Source: Pseudoclavibacter soli DSM 23366 (GTDB lineage Bacteria; Actinomycetota; Actinomycetes; Actinomycetales; Microbacteriaceae). From it: a stretch of 64,000 bases of DNA. Within the stretch, counting starts at the first letter, position 1; each line of letters opens with the position of its first letter. Of this stretch, positions 1 to 10,810 are shown one piece after another. The notes beneath the pieces are model-generated. The model saw only the letters and a list, made by a program, of their open reading frames with translations. It made no database searches and was not told the origin of the DNA. The DNA is taken from the NCBI RefSeq assembly GCF_000423505.1, contig NZ_AUIC01000005.1, positions 169,758 to 233,757 of the forward strand, written 5' to 3'. The position numbers were made by a program, and so were the translations under genes.

Positions 1-123
1 AGGGCGCGCCACCGGCGATCCGTCAGCTTTTGCGTCGGTCTCGCACTGATATCTCAAGAATGAATGTAAGAACGACGCGCAAAGCGGCAATGGGGGCGGG
101 GTGGTGATGTGCGGGCAACGGGG

Positions 124-199
124 TGGTGGAGCTAAGGGGAATTGAACCCCTGACCTCTTCATTGCGAACGAAGCGCTCTACCAACTGAGCTATAGCCCC
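124..199 (-). tRNA. tRNA-Ala (anticodon CGC)
   Basis: The reverse strand folds as a full cloverleaf. The 7-bp acceptor stem starts GGGGCTA, the D-arm is GCTC...GAGC, the anticodon stem is CTTCG/TGAAG with loop TTCGCAA giving anticodon CGC, and the T-arm is AGGGG TTCAATT CCCCT. The 3' CCA is encoded at 124-126. It reads GCG alanine codons, which are common in high-GC DNA. It stands alone, with no other tRNA nearby. Confidence 0.95.
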
Positions 200-445
200 G
201 AGATCCTCTCGGACCTAGCCACTTTAGCACGCTCGAGTGCCAAGGTGCTCAATCAACGCCGGTGAGCATGCATGTGCGTCAAACGCCGGCATCATGCGGG
301 CGCGGCACACGGCGTGTCAGCGCATGCCATGAACACGCGTGCTTCTGGGCAAGCTCCAAGAATGCGAGCCGACCGTGAGCTGAGCCTCTTCTTGTGTGAC
401 CCCTGATGCCAAGCCCCAACAACGCGAGGCTCGGCGGCCTCGACC
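200..445. other. Intergenic, no gene seen
   Basis: This stretch separates the tRNA from the small gene at 446-697. It contains a repeated octamer AACGCCGG (near 256 and 284), but no convincing reading frame, RNA gene or terminator is visible. Confidence 0.5.
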
Positions 446-697
446 TCAGATGCGGTCGTGCACCTCAAGGTCGCCGGTGGTGCGCACAAACCGGTACGTT
501 GCGGTGGCAGCGCCGTCGTCAGGGCCGGTGTTGGTGACTTCGCCCACCTGGCGGTAGATGATCTGTGCGGTGTCGTAGGGGAACACCAGCTCTTTGCCTG
601 ACCCTGGCTCGAGCGGCAGCACCTGCCCGTCGAGTGGTCCGCCGATGAACTTGCCGATGGTGGCCTCTTGCTGCTCGGTCGCCTGCTCGTCTGCCAT
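446..697 (-). CDS. Small hypothetical protein, 83 aa
   Basis: I do not recognise this acidic soluble protein. It has no signal peptide or membrane segment. After a Gln/Glu/Thr-rich start it contains GGPLDGQVLPLE and a region with alternating beta-like segments (ELVFPYDTAQIIYR, ATYRFVR). The start is well supported because a strong Shine-Dalgarno AAGGAGG lies 7 nt before the ATG. It is read in the same direction as the COG0523 gene upstream, about 100 bp away, so co-transcription is possible but not shown. No function is assigned. Confidence 0.75.
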   Translation of the reverse strand: MADEQATEQQEATIGKFIGGPLDGQVLPLEPGSGKELVFPYDTAQIIYRQVGEVTNTGPDDGAATATYRFVRTTGDLEVHDRI

Positions 698-797
698 GGT
701 GTCCTCCTTTTGGTTCCGCGTTCCAGTCTACGCGGCATCGAGGCCCAGCCGATGGATGCGCGGCGAGGGTCGCGGCCAAAGTTGCGGCCCCAGCGCT

Positions 798-1826
798 TCA
801 GTCGAGGTATCGGTTGATGGTGATCATCGCGGTGCGGTCGGCCGGCTTTGGCGTTTCGCAGCAGCAGGCCTCGAGCCGGTCGGTCAGTAGCTGGCGGTCG
901 AGGCCGGGGCCGATCAGTACCAGCTCAGTGTGGTCGACCTGGTGGGCGCGCTGGCGGGCGAAGCGCACATGCGGCCCTACGCTCTGTACTTCAAGCGGGT
1001 GCTTTGATGCGCCGGGGCCTCGCGTCACATTGAGTCGCACATGCCCCTTCAGCCGGTAGAGGCCGCCGGGATGCTCATACAGCAGGTCGAGCAGGGCCGC
1101 CGGGCTGAGTGGTCGCTCGGTGGTAAATGAGAGGCTGTCGTACTGATGGTGCAGGTGGGGCTCGGCCGTGCCGGAAAGTGTCTCGAATGGCAGAGTGACC
1201 TGCCCGAAGCGCGGAGGCGTGTGCTCAACGGGGTCGAACAGCAGCGCTGGGTCGACGCGGGCGAACGAGGTGGCGAGCACGGGCGCGCCCTGTGACGAGA
1301 CGCTCAGCTGTTCGCGCAGGTGCTCGAGCTCGGCGGGCTCGACCAGGTCGGCTTTGTTGAGCACGACGAGGTCGGCCACCTTGCCGTCTTGCGCGATCTG
1401 CGGATGGCGACGCAGCGTCTCGGCATGTTCGGCCGCATCAACCACCAGAATCGTGCCGGCATAGCGAGCGCGATCGACTTTGGTGGCGCTGACTCGACGA
1501 GCGAGGTTTGCCGGGTCGGCCAGGCCACTCGACTCGACCACGATGGCGTCGAGCTGCAGGCGAGGCTGCGCGAGGCGCTCGATCATTCCGTCGATGGCTC
1601 CGGCGTCGGTGATGCAACACAGGCAGTTGCCCTCGAGCGTGGTCACGGTGTCGATGGCCGCATCGACCAGTGCGGCGTCGACGGCGATGTCGCCGAAGTC
1701 GTTGACGATCACGCCGATGCGCACGCCGAGCGTGTTGTGCAGTAGGTCATTGAGCAGGGTCGTCTTGCCTGCGCCGAGGTAGCCGGCCAGCACGAAAACC
1801 GGCAGACGAGGGGCAGAGGCGACCAT
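798..1826 (-). CDS. COG0523 (CobW/ZNG1-like) metal-chaperone GTPase
   Basis: This 342-aa cytoplasmic G3E-family GTPase has a Walker A motif GYLGAGKTT at residues 15-23, the family's CLCC metal-binding motif at 68-71, ESSGLADP at 98-105 and NKAD near 157. The CobW C-terminal domain follows. Members of this family use GTP to deliver metal, often zinc, to client proteins. I see no clear Zur box upstream, so zinc control cannot be claimed. A TACACT hexamer ends 7 nt before the ATG, which suggests a leaderless start and supports this start codon. The substrate could also be cobalt or nickel, because the family is hard to subdivide by sequence. Confidence 0.85.
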   Translation of the reverse strand: MVASAPRLPVFVLAGYLGAGKTTLLNDLLHNTLGVRIGVIVNDFGDIAVDAALVDAAIDTVTTLEGNCLCCITDAGAIDGMIERLAQPRLQLDAIVVESSGLADPANLARRVSATKVDRARYAGTILVVDAAEHAETLRRHPQIAQDGKVADLVVLNKADLVEPAELEHLREQLSVSSQGAPVLATSFARVDPALLFDPVEHTPPRFGQVTLPFETLSGTAEPHLHHQYDSLSFTTERPLSPAALLDLLYEHPGGLYRLKGHVRLNVTRGPGASKHPLEVQSVGPHVRFARQRAHQVDHTELVLIGPGLDRQLLTDRLEACCCETPKPADRTAMITINRYLD

Positions 1827-1860
1827 GGCATCCAGTGTAAAGGTGCGCGTGTGCGCTGAA

Positions 1861-2196
1861 TCAGGTGGCGCGTGCCACTCGCAGGTAGGGGCGAATGGCC
1901 GTGATCAGCCGCTGGGCGCTCTCGATGGTGAGCGTGAGCTCGTGAGCGTCGTCGGTGTCACAGCTGAGGTAGGTCTCGCCGTCGACCTGCAGCAGCCCAA
2001 CAGCGCACTCCCGGGCGCGTGCGTGAGAGAGCACTTGGCCGTCGTGCGGCGTGGTCTCGCGCACGACGACGGGCACCAGTGTCATGGGGCTCAGGTGCAG
2101 CAGATGCCGGCAGTCTGGCAGTGTCGCGGCTACGGCATGCTCATGGCGCAACAGGCACCATTCGGGGCAGGTCTGGGGTGGGGGCGTGGTGTTCAT
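1861..2196 (-). CDS. DUF6907-like small protein
   Basis: The protein is 111 aa. It begins with a proline-rich tail and the pattern CPEWCxxxHxH at residues 10-18, with further His/Cys residues (CRHLLHL). This resembles the small actinobacterial DUF6907 family, often found in mobile or regulatory contexts. The Cys/His arrangement could bind zinc, but that is inference. The C-terminal half (LLQVDGETYLSCDTDDAHE and SAQRLITAIRPYL) looks like a compact alpha/beta domain. It is read in the same direction as the COG0523 GTPase, 34 bp upstream of it. Confidence 0.65.
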   Translation of the reverse strand: MNTTPPPQTCPEWCLLRHEHAVAATLPDCRHLLHLSPMTLVPVVVRETTPHDGQVLSHARARECAVGLLQVDGETYLSCDTDDAHELTLTIESAQRLITAIRPYLRVARAT

Positions 2197-2305
2197 GCTG
2201 GCATTCCATCGCGAGGCACTGACGAAATGGCCCGCTTGGAGACGGAGAATCCGAGGCTGTGGAGAAAATTCGGGAATCTCGCGCCTGTGTAGAACTGGTG
2301 GATGC

Positions 2306-2632
2306 TCAGCGCAGGTCGGGCGGGTCGCTCGGCAGCAGCTCGTGCAGTGGAGTCTGCAGCGCAGACGAGAGCGCCAACAGATTCGTCAGCTTGGGGTTCG
2401 CTGGTTCGTTGTTCTGCCCGAGGCCCTGCTCATATCGCATATAGGTATAGGGGCTGATGCCGGTCTGCGCTGCCACATACTCCTGGCTGTAGCCCAGTTG
2501 ATGCCGGGCCCGCTGCAGGTTGATGCCGAACGCTGACATGTACCGCTGCCAGCGCTCGCGCGCGGCCACGGAGAGTTCAGAGGGATTCGGCACCGAATCA
2601 GAATGAACCGTTCCCCTTGTGTACATGCCCAT
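2306..2632 (-). CDS. XRE-family helix-turn-helix regulator
   Basis: The C-terminal 90 residues form a classical lambda-repressor/Cro-type HTH: LQRARHQLGYSQEYVAAQTG, then SPYTYMRYEQG, then a last helix LTNLLALSSALQTPLHELL. It should bind DNA as a dimer. The start is uncertain. The frame is open upstream to an ATG at 2671 (66 nt before 2632 in-frame), and two further ATG codons (2632, 2626) lie inside a 17-bp-arm palindrome. A GTG at 2593 lies just after it. I use 2632. The gene is divergent from the DUF3054 gene. The palindrome lies between the HTH-coding region and that gene's promoter, so autoregulation and control of DUF3054 is the obvious hypothesis. Confidence 0.75.
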   Translation of the reverse strand: MGMYTRGTVHSDSVPNPSELSVAARERWQRYMSAFGINLQRARHQLGYSQEYVAAQTGISPYTYMRYEQGLGQNNEPANPKLTNLLALSSALQTPLHELLPSDPPDLR

Positions 2633-2646
2633 GTACACAAGGGGAA
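2611..2646. promoter_or_regulatory. Long perfect palindrome, probable XRE operator
   Basis: Arm one is TTCCCCTTGTGTACATG (2611-2627), the spacer is CC, and arm two is its exact reverse complement (2630-2646). The site ends 24 bp upstream of the TAGTCT -10 hexamer (2671-2676) of the DUF3054 gene, so it covers or abuts that promoter's -35 region. It also covers the 5' end of the XRE gene. An operator read by the adjacent XRE protein is the simplest reading. Confidence 0.7.
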
Positions 2647-2682
2647 AATCGCGTTGCGGCAGAATTGGCATAGTCTGATCTC

Positions 2683-3267
2683 GTGAGTACTTCGACGACT
2701 GATCAGCAGAACGACGTGACCCCGGCCACCGCGGCGGCAGAATCGCCGACCCGAGTCGAGACTGGCCCCGAGCGCGCACAACGGCTGGCCGCTGCCGGCA
2801 CCGGCGGGCTCTGGGTGACCGTGGCTGCACTCGCCGACGCGCTCGCCATTCTGCTGTTCGCCTTCATTGGTGGGCGTGCGCACGGCACCGACCCGAGTTT
2901 CTGGCACATTCTCGAGGTGGCCTGGCCGTTCTTGGTCGGCGCAGTCATTGGTTGGGGGCTGGTGCGCGCTTGGCGCGACCCGCTCAATCTGTCGCACACC
3001 GCCTCAGTGATCTGGGCTTTCACGCTCGTCGGCGGCTTCGTGCTGCGCGCACTCACCCTGCATGGCGTGGCATTCGGCTTCGTTGTCATCACCAGCAGCG
3101 TGTTGGCGATTTTCTTGTTCGGATGGCGCGCGATCGTTCGCGCCGTTGTGCGGCGGTCTGCTGCTCGTCGCGTGGTGACCGTCTCAACGGCTCCCGTTGT
3201 GGCAGACCTCGACGCTGATGATGCTGATGTCGATGAGAGCGACGCCGAGCCCGCTACGAAGATCTGA
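2683..3267 (+). CDS. DUF3054 membrane protein
   Basis: This 194-aa integral membrane protein has four predicted membrane segments (roughly residues 45-65, 78-98, 108-128 and 132-152). It carries the family signature ADALAILLFAFIGGRAH and a second conserved stretch around WPFLVGAVIGW. The tail after residue 165 is acidic (DADDADVDESDAEP) and cytoplasmic. The function of DUF3054 is unknown. The GTG start sits 6 nt after the hexamer TAGTCT (2671-2676), as in leaderless actinobacterial transcripts. The end overlaps the convergent gene at 3254 by 14 bp. Confidence 0.85.
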   Translation: MSTSTTDQQNDVTPATAAAESPTRVETGPERAQRLAAAGTGGLWVTVAALADALAILLFAFIGGRAHGTDPSFWHILEVAWPFLVGAVIGWGLVRAWRDPLNLSHTASVIWAFTLVGGFVLRALTLHGVAFGFVVITSSVLAIFLFGWRAIVRAVVRRSAARRVVTVSTAPVVADLDADDADVDESDAEPATKI

Positions 3268-4249
3268 CGTCGACCACAATCGGGCGGTGATCCGAGTCAG
3301 TGGCGCTGGTGCCACTGATCGCCCAGAATCCGTCTATCGTGCGTGACGACGAGGTGTAGACGCGATCGATGGCCGCGCCCATCCATGCGGGCAGAATCGT
3401 CGGCCACGTGCCCGCGTTCAGCGCCCCGTGCGCCACGCTGGTCTGCTCGGCGCAGTCGCCGAGGCTGTCGCCGATGTTGGCCGACGTGGCGTTGAAATCT
3501 CCCACAACCACCGTGTCGCCCTTTGAGCACCATTGGCCCAACCAGTTCAGATGCGACCGCCAGACATCAGCTTGTGACTCGCTGAAGCCGGGCTGTTGGG
3601 TATGTGCGACCACGATGGTCGGCAGTGAGCTGTCTTCGGGCACCGCCACGATGCCGCCGCGCACCTGCTGTGTGGTGTCGTTGACCAGATGGAAAGCGCC
3701 CAGCTGTGTGGCAACCAGCACGGTGGTCGGCCAGGCGCTGTCGTTGTTGCGCGACGAGCCGACCACGGTGAAGTCGAGGCCGCGCTCGGCCAGAAGTGTG
3801 CTGAGCTCGCGAGCTTCGCTGACATTGGTCTCAGGCAGGGCGATCACCTGTGGTGACACCTCGGCGGCGAGATCGGCCACTGCGGGCAGCGATTCGGCGC
3901 GGGCGCCGATATTCCAACTGAGGATGCGCAGGGTACCGGTGGTCTGCGTGCCGACCTGATCGCTAGACCAGGCGCTGGCTGACGGCTGCACTGCCTGATG
4001 TGCAGGCACTGCCGCGGCACACACCAGCCCCACACACACGATGGTCGAAACGACCGCTCGCCCAGAGAGCACCGAAGTGATCAGCAGTGCGGCACCGAAT
4101 AAGGCCAGCAGCGCGACCGCCGGCACGGGAAAGGCGAGCAGCTGAGCGAACCCGATGCGCTGGCCGAGCATGGCTGGGCCCCAAACCAGGGTGGCGATGA
4201 GCGCGAGGCTCAGCAGCAGCCAGAGGGCGGTGAGCAGTCGGCGGAACAT
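3254..4249 (-). CDS. Endonuclease/exonuclease/phosphatase family membrane protein
   Basis: The 331-aa protein has three N-terminal membrane segments (about residues 5-25, 33-53 and 60-80) and an extracytoplasmic catalytic domain of the EEP superfamily. Visible metal-dependent motifs are SWNIGA, ALPETN, VVGDFNAT and the terminal SDHRPIVVD, so all key residues are present. Substrates in this superfamily range from nucleic acids to phospholipids and cannot be told here. The start at 4249 is chosen because GAGGAGG lies 6 nt upstream. An in-frame ATG 10 codons earlier lacks such a site. Confidence 0.85.
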   Translation of the reverse strand: MFRRLLTALWLLLSLALIATLVWGPAMLGQRIGFAQLLAFPVPAVALLALFGAALLITSVLSGRAVVSTIVCVGLVCAAAVPAHQAVQPSASAWSSDQVGTQTTGTLRILSWNIGARAESLPAVADLAAEVSPQVIALPETNVSEARELSTLLAERGLDFTVVGSSRNNDSAWPTTVLVATQLGAFHLVNDTTQQVRGGIVAVPEDSSLPTIVVAHTQQPGFSESQADVWRSHLNWLGQWCSKGDTVVVGDFNATSANIGDSLGDCAEQTSVAHGALNAGTWPTILPAWMGAAIDRVYTSSSRTIDGFWAISGTSATDSDHRPIVVDVRSS

Positions 4250-4637
4250 GCGAGCCTCCTCTCGGTGCGGTCTGGCCATCTGACGCGCGCGTCGGGGTGC
4301 GTCGCCCTTTCATGCTAACCGCAGAGTATGGATGCCCGGCGCGGGCTGGCCGGCTTGGCTGCGACACGCCGGGGATGCGAGTGGTGCGGGCCTTTGCGAG
4401 AGCAATTTCCGGCGGGGCAATCAGGGGACAAACCGCGGAATCTCAACGAACTTTCACACTTGAGTAATTACATCGCTGTAACACACCATCTTGTGTCGGG
4501 AAATCTGGCGACCACTAGATGTAGTATCGAGTACACGTTCACCGCGGTGAGCGAAAGAAGTCCGAACTGGCGTTGTGAGTCTCACAATCAGCCAGCGCAT
4601 CCCATCTCGTATGGCACATGAAAGTGGAGAATCAGAC
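4250..4637. other. Intergenic control region upstream of nrdHIEF
   Basis: This 388-bp gap separates the divergent EEP gene and nrdH. The left part shows no gene. The right part is AT-richer and carries the paired NrdR-type boxes listed separately, followed by about 110 bp of probable untranslated leader before nrdH. Confidence 0.6.
4481..4527 (+). promoter_or_regulatory. Paired NrdR-type boxes upstream of nrdHIEF
   Basis: ACACACCATCTTGTGT (4481-4496) and CCACTAGATGTAGTAT (4512-4527) both resemble the 16-bp NrdR box acaCwAtATaTwGtgt. The second, read on the other strand, contains ACTACATCTAGTG, close to actinobacterial NrdR sites. Their starts are 31 bp apart, about three helical turns, which is the usual spacing of paired NrdR boxes. 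NrdR represses ribonucleotide reductase genes when dATP/ATP-bound. The nrdR gene is not in this window. Confidence 0.75.
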
Positions 4638-4889
4638 ATGGCAGTTACGGTCTACAGCAAGCCCGCATGCGTGCAGTGCAACGCCACCTACCGCGCGCTC
4701 GACAAGCGCGGCATCGACTACACCGTGGTCGACATCACCGAAGACGCCGCGGCGCTCGACCATGTCAAGGGTCTGGGCTACCAGCAGGCGCCGGTCGTGG
4801 TGACCGACGCCGGGCACTGGTCGGGGTTCCGCCCCGACAAGATCGATGCGCTGGCCGCGGCTGAGACCGCGGTGGCCAGCCTGGTCTGA
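4638..4889 (+). CDS. nrdH: Glutaredoxin-like redoxin NrdH
   Basis: This 83-aa thioredoxin-fold protein has the redox motif C11-V-Q-C14 and the NrdH-specific WSGFRPDKI segment near the C-terminus. It delivers electrons to the class Ib ribonucleotide reductase and is itself reduced by thioredoxin reductase. It is the first gene of nrdH-I-E-F. The start at 4638 fits the family length and has GTGGAGA upstream. An in-frame ATG 21 codons earlier would add an unrelated tail and is rejected. Confidence 0.95.
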   Translation: MAVTVYSKPACVQCNATYRALDKRGIDYTVVDITEDAAALDHVKGLGYQQAPVVVTDAGHWSGFRPDKIDALAAAETAVASLV

Positions 4890-5283
4890 GCCACATCATG
4901 AGCCGGTTGATCTACTTCTCGAGCGTGTCAGAGAACACGCGCCGGTTCATCGATCGCCTGGGGCTGCCGGCACAGCGACTTCCGCTGCGCCCGTCTGACC
5001 CCCAGGTGATGGCCACCGAGCCCTTCGTGCTGGTCGTTCCCACCTATGGCGGCGGCGATACGAAGGGCGCCGTGCCGAAGCAGGTCATCAAGTTTCTCAA
5101 CGTGAAGGCCAATCGTGATCTGCTGCGGGGCGTCATCGCCGGCGGCAACACGAACTTCGGCACCGGGTACGGGCTGGCGGGTGACATCATCGCCGCGAAA
5201 TGCCACGTACCGGTGCTCTACCGGTTCGAACTCATGGGTACAGATGATGACCTGCAGGTCATCCGCGAAGGATTGGAACGATT

Positions 5284-8498
<3,215 letters not shown>

Positions 8499-8565
8499 GT
8501 CGCGCAGCGCATCTCATCGGACAGCCTGAAACTCTCCGTCGTTCGCGATCACGAGCTGGTGGGCA

Positions 8566-9072
8566 TTACCCGTCAACGTATGACCGGAGTGCTTTCATCG
8601 GGGCAATGAGGTGCAGATCGTCCACGGGCGACGAGATGAAGTCACCGTTCGCGAGGTAGAAGGCTCGGGCGTTTTCGTCGCGGCAGTGAATGAGTACAGC
8701 CGCGGCACCGATGCTCTTGCTGAGACCCACCGATCTGAGCAGTGCATCACGCAGAAGTTCCCAGCCGAGCCCCTGCCCTGCCCACTGCCGGTCGACGGCA
8801 AGCCGCGCGAGCAGAATGCACGGGATGCTCGCCGGGCGTGAACCCTTGAGTATATCGGCCGGTGCCGTTTCCTTTTCGATTGCCGCCATAGCGATCGAAT
8901 AGTAGGCGACAACGCGCACGTCGTTGGTAATGACATAGGTGGTCGCGTTGTTGGCAGCTTGGTTTTCCCAAGCGTACTTGACGAACCACTGGTCAAGATC
9001 GGCTGCACCGCTCTCGAACCCTTCCCGGATGTCAGCCTTCGTGAGCTTCCTTGGTGCGGTGAGCTCGCTCAT
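8566..9072 (-). CDS. TacT-like GNAT acetyltransferase toxin
   Basis: The 168-aa protein has a GNAT fold: the acetyl-CoA loop QWAGQGLGWELL, the strand-helix CILLARLAVD before it, and the C-terminal ENARAFYLANGDF. Together with the upstream DUF1778 gene this is the TacA-TacT (AtaT) type II toxin-antitoxin arrangement. Known members acetylate the amino group of charged tRNA and stop translation. The start overlaps the antitoxin stop by 4 bp (ATGA), as usual for such pairs. The two genes look less GC-rich than the flanking nrd and bio genes, which fits gene transfer. Confidence 0.85.
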   Translation of the reverse strand: MSELTAPRKLTKADIREGFESGAADLDQWFVKYAWENQAANNATTYVITNDVRVVAYYSIAMAAIEKETAPADILKGSRPASIPCILLARLAVDRQWAGQGLGWELLRDALLRSVGLSKSIGAAAVLIHCRDENARAFYLANGDFISSPVDDLHLIAPMKALRSYVDG

Positions 9073-9368
9073 TCCGACTCAGAGAAGCGCGAGCGGCGAG
9101 AGAACAACCGGTCGAACTTGGTAGTCGATGGCAACGGCTCGTCGAGCAGGCGGACAAACTCAGCGAACTGCTCGTCTGTAGCGCTAAACCATCGACGATC
9201 AGCGAGCACACGATGCGCCTGCTCGACCGCACTGTTCAGCACAAAATCGGTGAGTGTGCGGTCGGTGGCCTCCGCAGCACGACGGAGCACCGCCTCTTGG
9301 CGATCGGTTGCGCGAAGGTTGAAGCGTTGGTTCTTCGCCGGGTGTGTCGCAGTGCCGATGTCTATCAT
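9069..9368 (-). CDS. TacA-like DUF1778 antitoxin
   Basis: The 99-aa protein has an N-terminal ribbon-helix-helix DNA-binding domain (RFNLRATDRQEAVLRRAAEA then LTDFVLNSAVEQA) typical of DUF1778. Its C-terminal segment (residues 62-90) should neutralise the GNAT toxin encoded next. The start is firm: AAAGGAG lies 6-7 nt before the ATG. It should also repress its own promoter. Confidence 0.87.
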   Translation of the reverse strand: MIDIGTATHPAKNQRFNLRATDRQEAVLRRAAEATDRTLTDFVLNSAVEQAHRVLADRRWFSATDEQFAEFVRLLDEPLPSTTKFDRLFSRRSRFSESE

Positions 9369-9383
9369 GACGCTCTCCTTTGT

Positions 9384-9405
9384 GTACTCACAATGTACGT
9401 ACGTT
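9384..9405 (-). promoter_or_regulatory. GTAC repeats upstream of the toxin-antitoxin pair
   Basis: Three GTAC tetramers (9384, 9395, 9399) lie 16-34 bp upstream of the antitoxin start. The last two form AATGTACGTACGTT, a near-perfect palindrome. Ribbon-helix-helix antitoxins bind short repeated palindromes at this position, so this is a candidate autoregulatory operator. Confidence 0.4.
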
Positions 9406-9546
9406 GGCTTACTGTGTCAAGGCGCGTGCAGTACTCCCTACGCTGGAGAGAGGGCTTCTGTGGTTTACCTGGGAGAGGGTGTGCGATGTTGGCTTGCTGA
9501 CACCTCTCGCTGGTCGCTGATTTGCGGCGTCGCCTCGGCGAGCTTA

Positions 9547-9580
9547 TCCTGAACAGTGTTCTAGTGAACACTGTTCAGGA
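9547..9580 (+). promoter_or_regulatory. BioQ-type operator of bioB
   Basis: TCCTGAACAGTGTTC (9547-9561) and its exact reverse complement (9566-9580) flank the spacer TAGT. The core TGAAC...GTTC/GAAC...GTTCA matches the TGAAC-N3-GTTxx sites known for the TetR-type biotin regulator BioQ in actinobacteria. The right arm merges into the Shine-Dalgarno AGGAGGGG, so a bound repressor would block transcription at or just upstream of the bioB start. Confidence 0.85.
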
Positions 9581-9591
9581 GGGGAAATTCC

Positions 9592-10728
9592 ATGGCAGAC
9601 ACCACTGCGTTCCACCCGCTCACCTCGCAGCCGACTGAGGCAGCACTCGGCCCGACTCATGGCGGCGTGCCGCGCACCACCAGCCGCGCGGCTGGGCCGA
9701 GCGGCGAACCTCGACCCGCTGAGCCTGAGTCGGTCACGCCGTGCAATTCCGATTGGGGTGGGCTGGCTCGGCGCATCCTTGCCGGGCAGCCTGCTGAGCG
9801 CGACGACGCACTGCGTATTCTGCGGGCGCATGATGATGACATCCTTGATCTGCTCGCCGGCGCATACCGCATTCGCCGCCACTACTTCGGCAACCAGATG
9901 AAGCTCAATGTGCTCATCAGCGCGCAGAGCGGCCGCTGCGCCGAAGACTGCGCCTACTGCTCACAGTCGATCTACGCAGCTTCGCCGGTGCCCGAGTATC
10001 GCCTCGTCGACGAAGACACCATCGTCGCCGGTGCGCACCACGCGCACGAGCAGCAGGCGGGTACATACTGCATCGTGATGAGCGGCCGTCGGGCGTCGCG
10101 CCGTGATGTCGACAAGGTGGGTGACGCCGTGCGCCGCATCAAAGACGAGCTGCCCGAGATGAAGATCTGCGCGTGCCTCGGTCTGATCGATGATGAAAAA
10201 GCAGCGTGCCTCGCCGATGCCGGCGTCGACCGGTTCAACCACAACGTCAACACCGGCGCGAAGTTTCACGATCGCATCGTGACCACGCATACGTATCGCG
10301 ACCGGGTGCGCACCCTCGAGTTGGTGAAGCAGGCTGGCATCTCGCCGTGCTCGGGGCTGATCTGCGGCATGGGTGAGAGCGATGACGACCTAGTGGATGC
10401 CGCGCTCGATCTGCGTCGTTTGGGTGCTGAGTCGGTGCCGGTCAACTTCCTCATTCCGCAGGAGGGCACACCGATGGCTGAGCGCCATGAACTGACCGCG
10501 CTGCGCTGCTTGAAGATCGTATGCATGTTTCGCTATCTGCTGCCCGACGTCGAGGTGCGGCTGGCCGGTGGGCGCGAACTCAACCTCGACCTGCTGCAAC
10601 CGATGGCGCTCTACGCGGCCAACTCGATCTTCTTGGGCGACTATCTGACCAGCAAGGGACAGGAGAGCTCGGCCGACTATCGCATGATCGAGCAGCTCGG
10701 CTTCCAGATCGAACGCGTCGCCAGGTGA
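9592..10728 (+). CDS. bioB: Biotin synthase
   Basis: BioB inserts sulfur into dethiobiotin to make biotin. The 378-aa radical-SAM protein has the CxxxCxxC cluster motif as C116-AED-C120-AY-C123. The residues of the sacrificial [2Fe-2S] cluster are expected in CIVMSGR, KICACLG and the C-terminal ELNLD segments. The first 50 residues are Pro/Thr-rich and not part of the usual family. They are kept because AGGAGGGG lies 7 nt before this ATG. bioA, bioD and bioF are not nearby. The shared operator links bioB to the biotin transporter at 22.3-24.2 kb. Confidence 0.94.
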   Translation: MADTTAFHPLTSQPTEAALGPTHGGVPRTTSRAAGPSGEPRPAEPESVTPCNSDWGGLARRILAGQPAERDDALRILRAHDDDILDLLAGAYRIRRHYFGNQMKLNVLISAQSGRCAEDCAYCSQSIYAASPVPEYRLVDEDTIVAGAHHAHEQQAGTYCIVMSGRRASRRDVDKVGDAVRRIKDELPEMKICACLGLIDDEKAACLADAGVDRFNHNVNTGAKFHDRIVTTHTYRDRVRTLELVKQAGISPCSGLICGMGESDDDLVDAALDLRRLGAESVPVNFLIPQEGTPMAERHELTALRCLKIVCMFRYLLPDVEVRLAGGRELNLDLLQPMALYAANSIFLGDYLTSKGQESSADYRMIEQLGFQIERVAR

Positions 10729-10810
10729 CCAGTGGGGGCGCTGGAACGGCGCGATAGACTGGCTGGCGACCACGACATCCACCATTTTTGAGCGAGGAGT
10801 GAGGCACCTG

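Noticed and set aside
9384..9402. Relation between TTGTGTAC near the toxin-antitoxin operator and the XRE palindrome
   Set aside because: Only eight bases are shared and the surrounding symmetry differs, so a common regulator is not supported.
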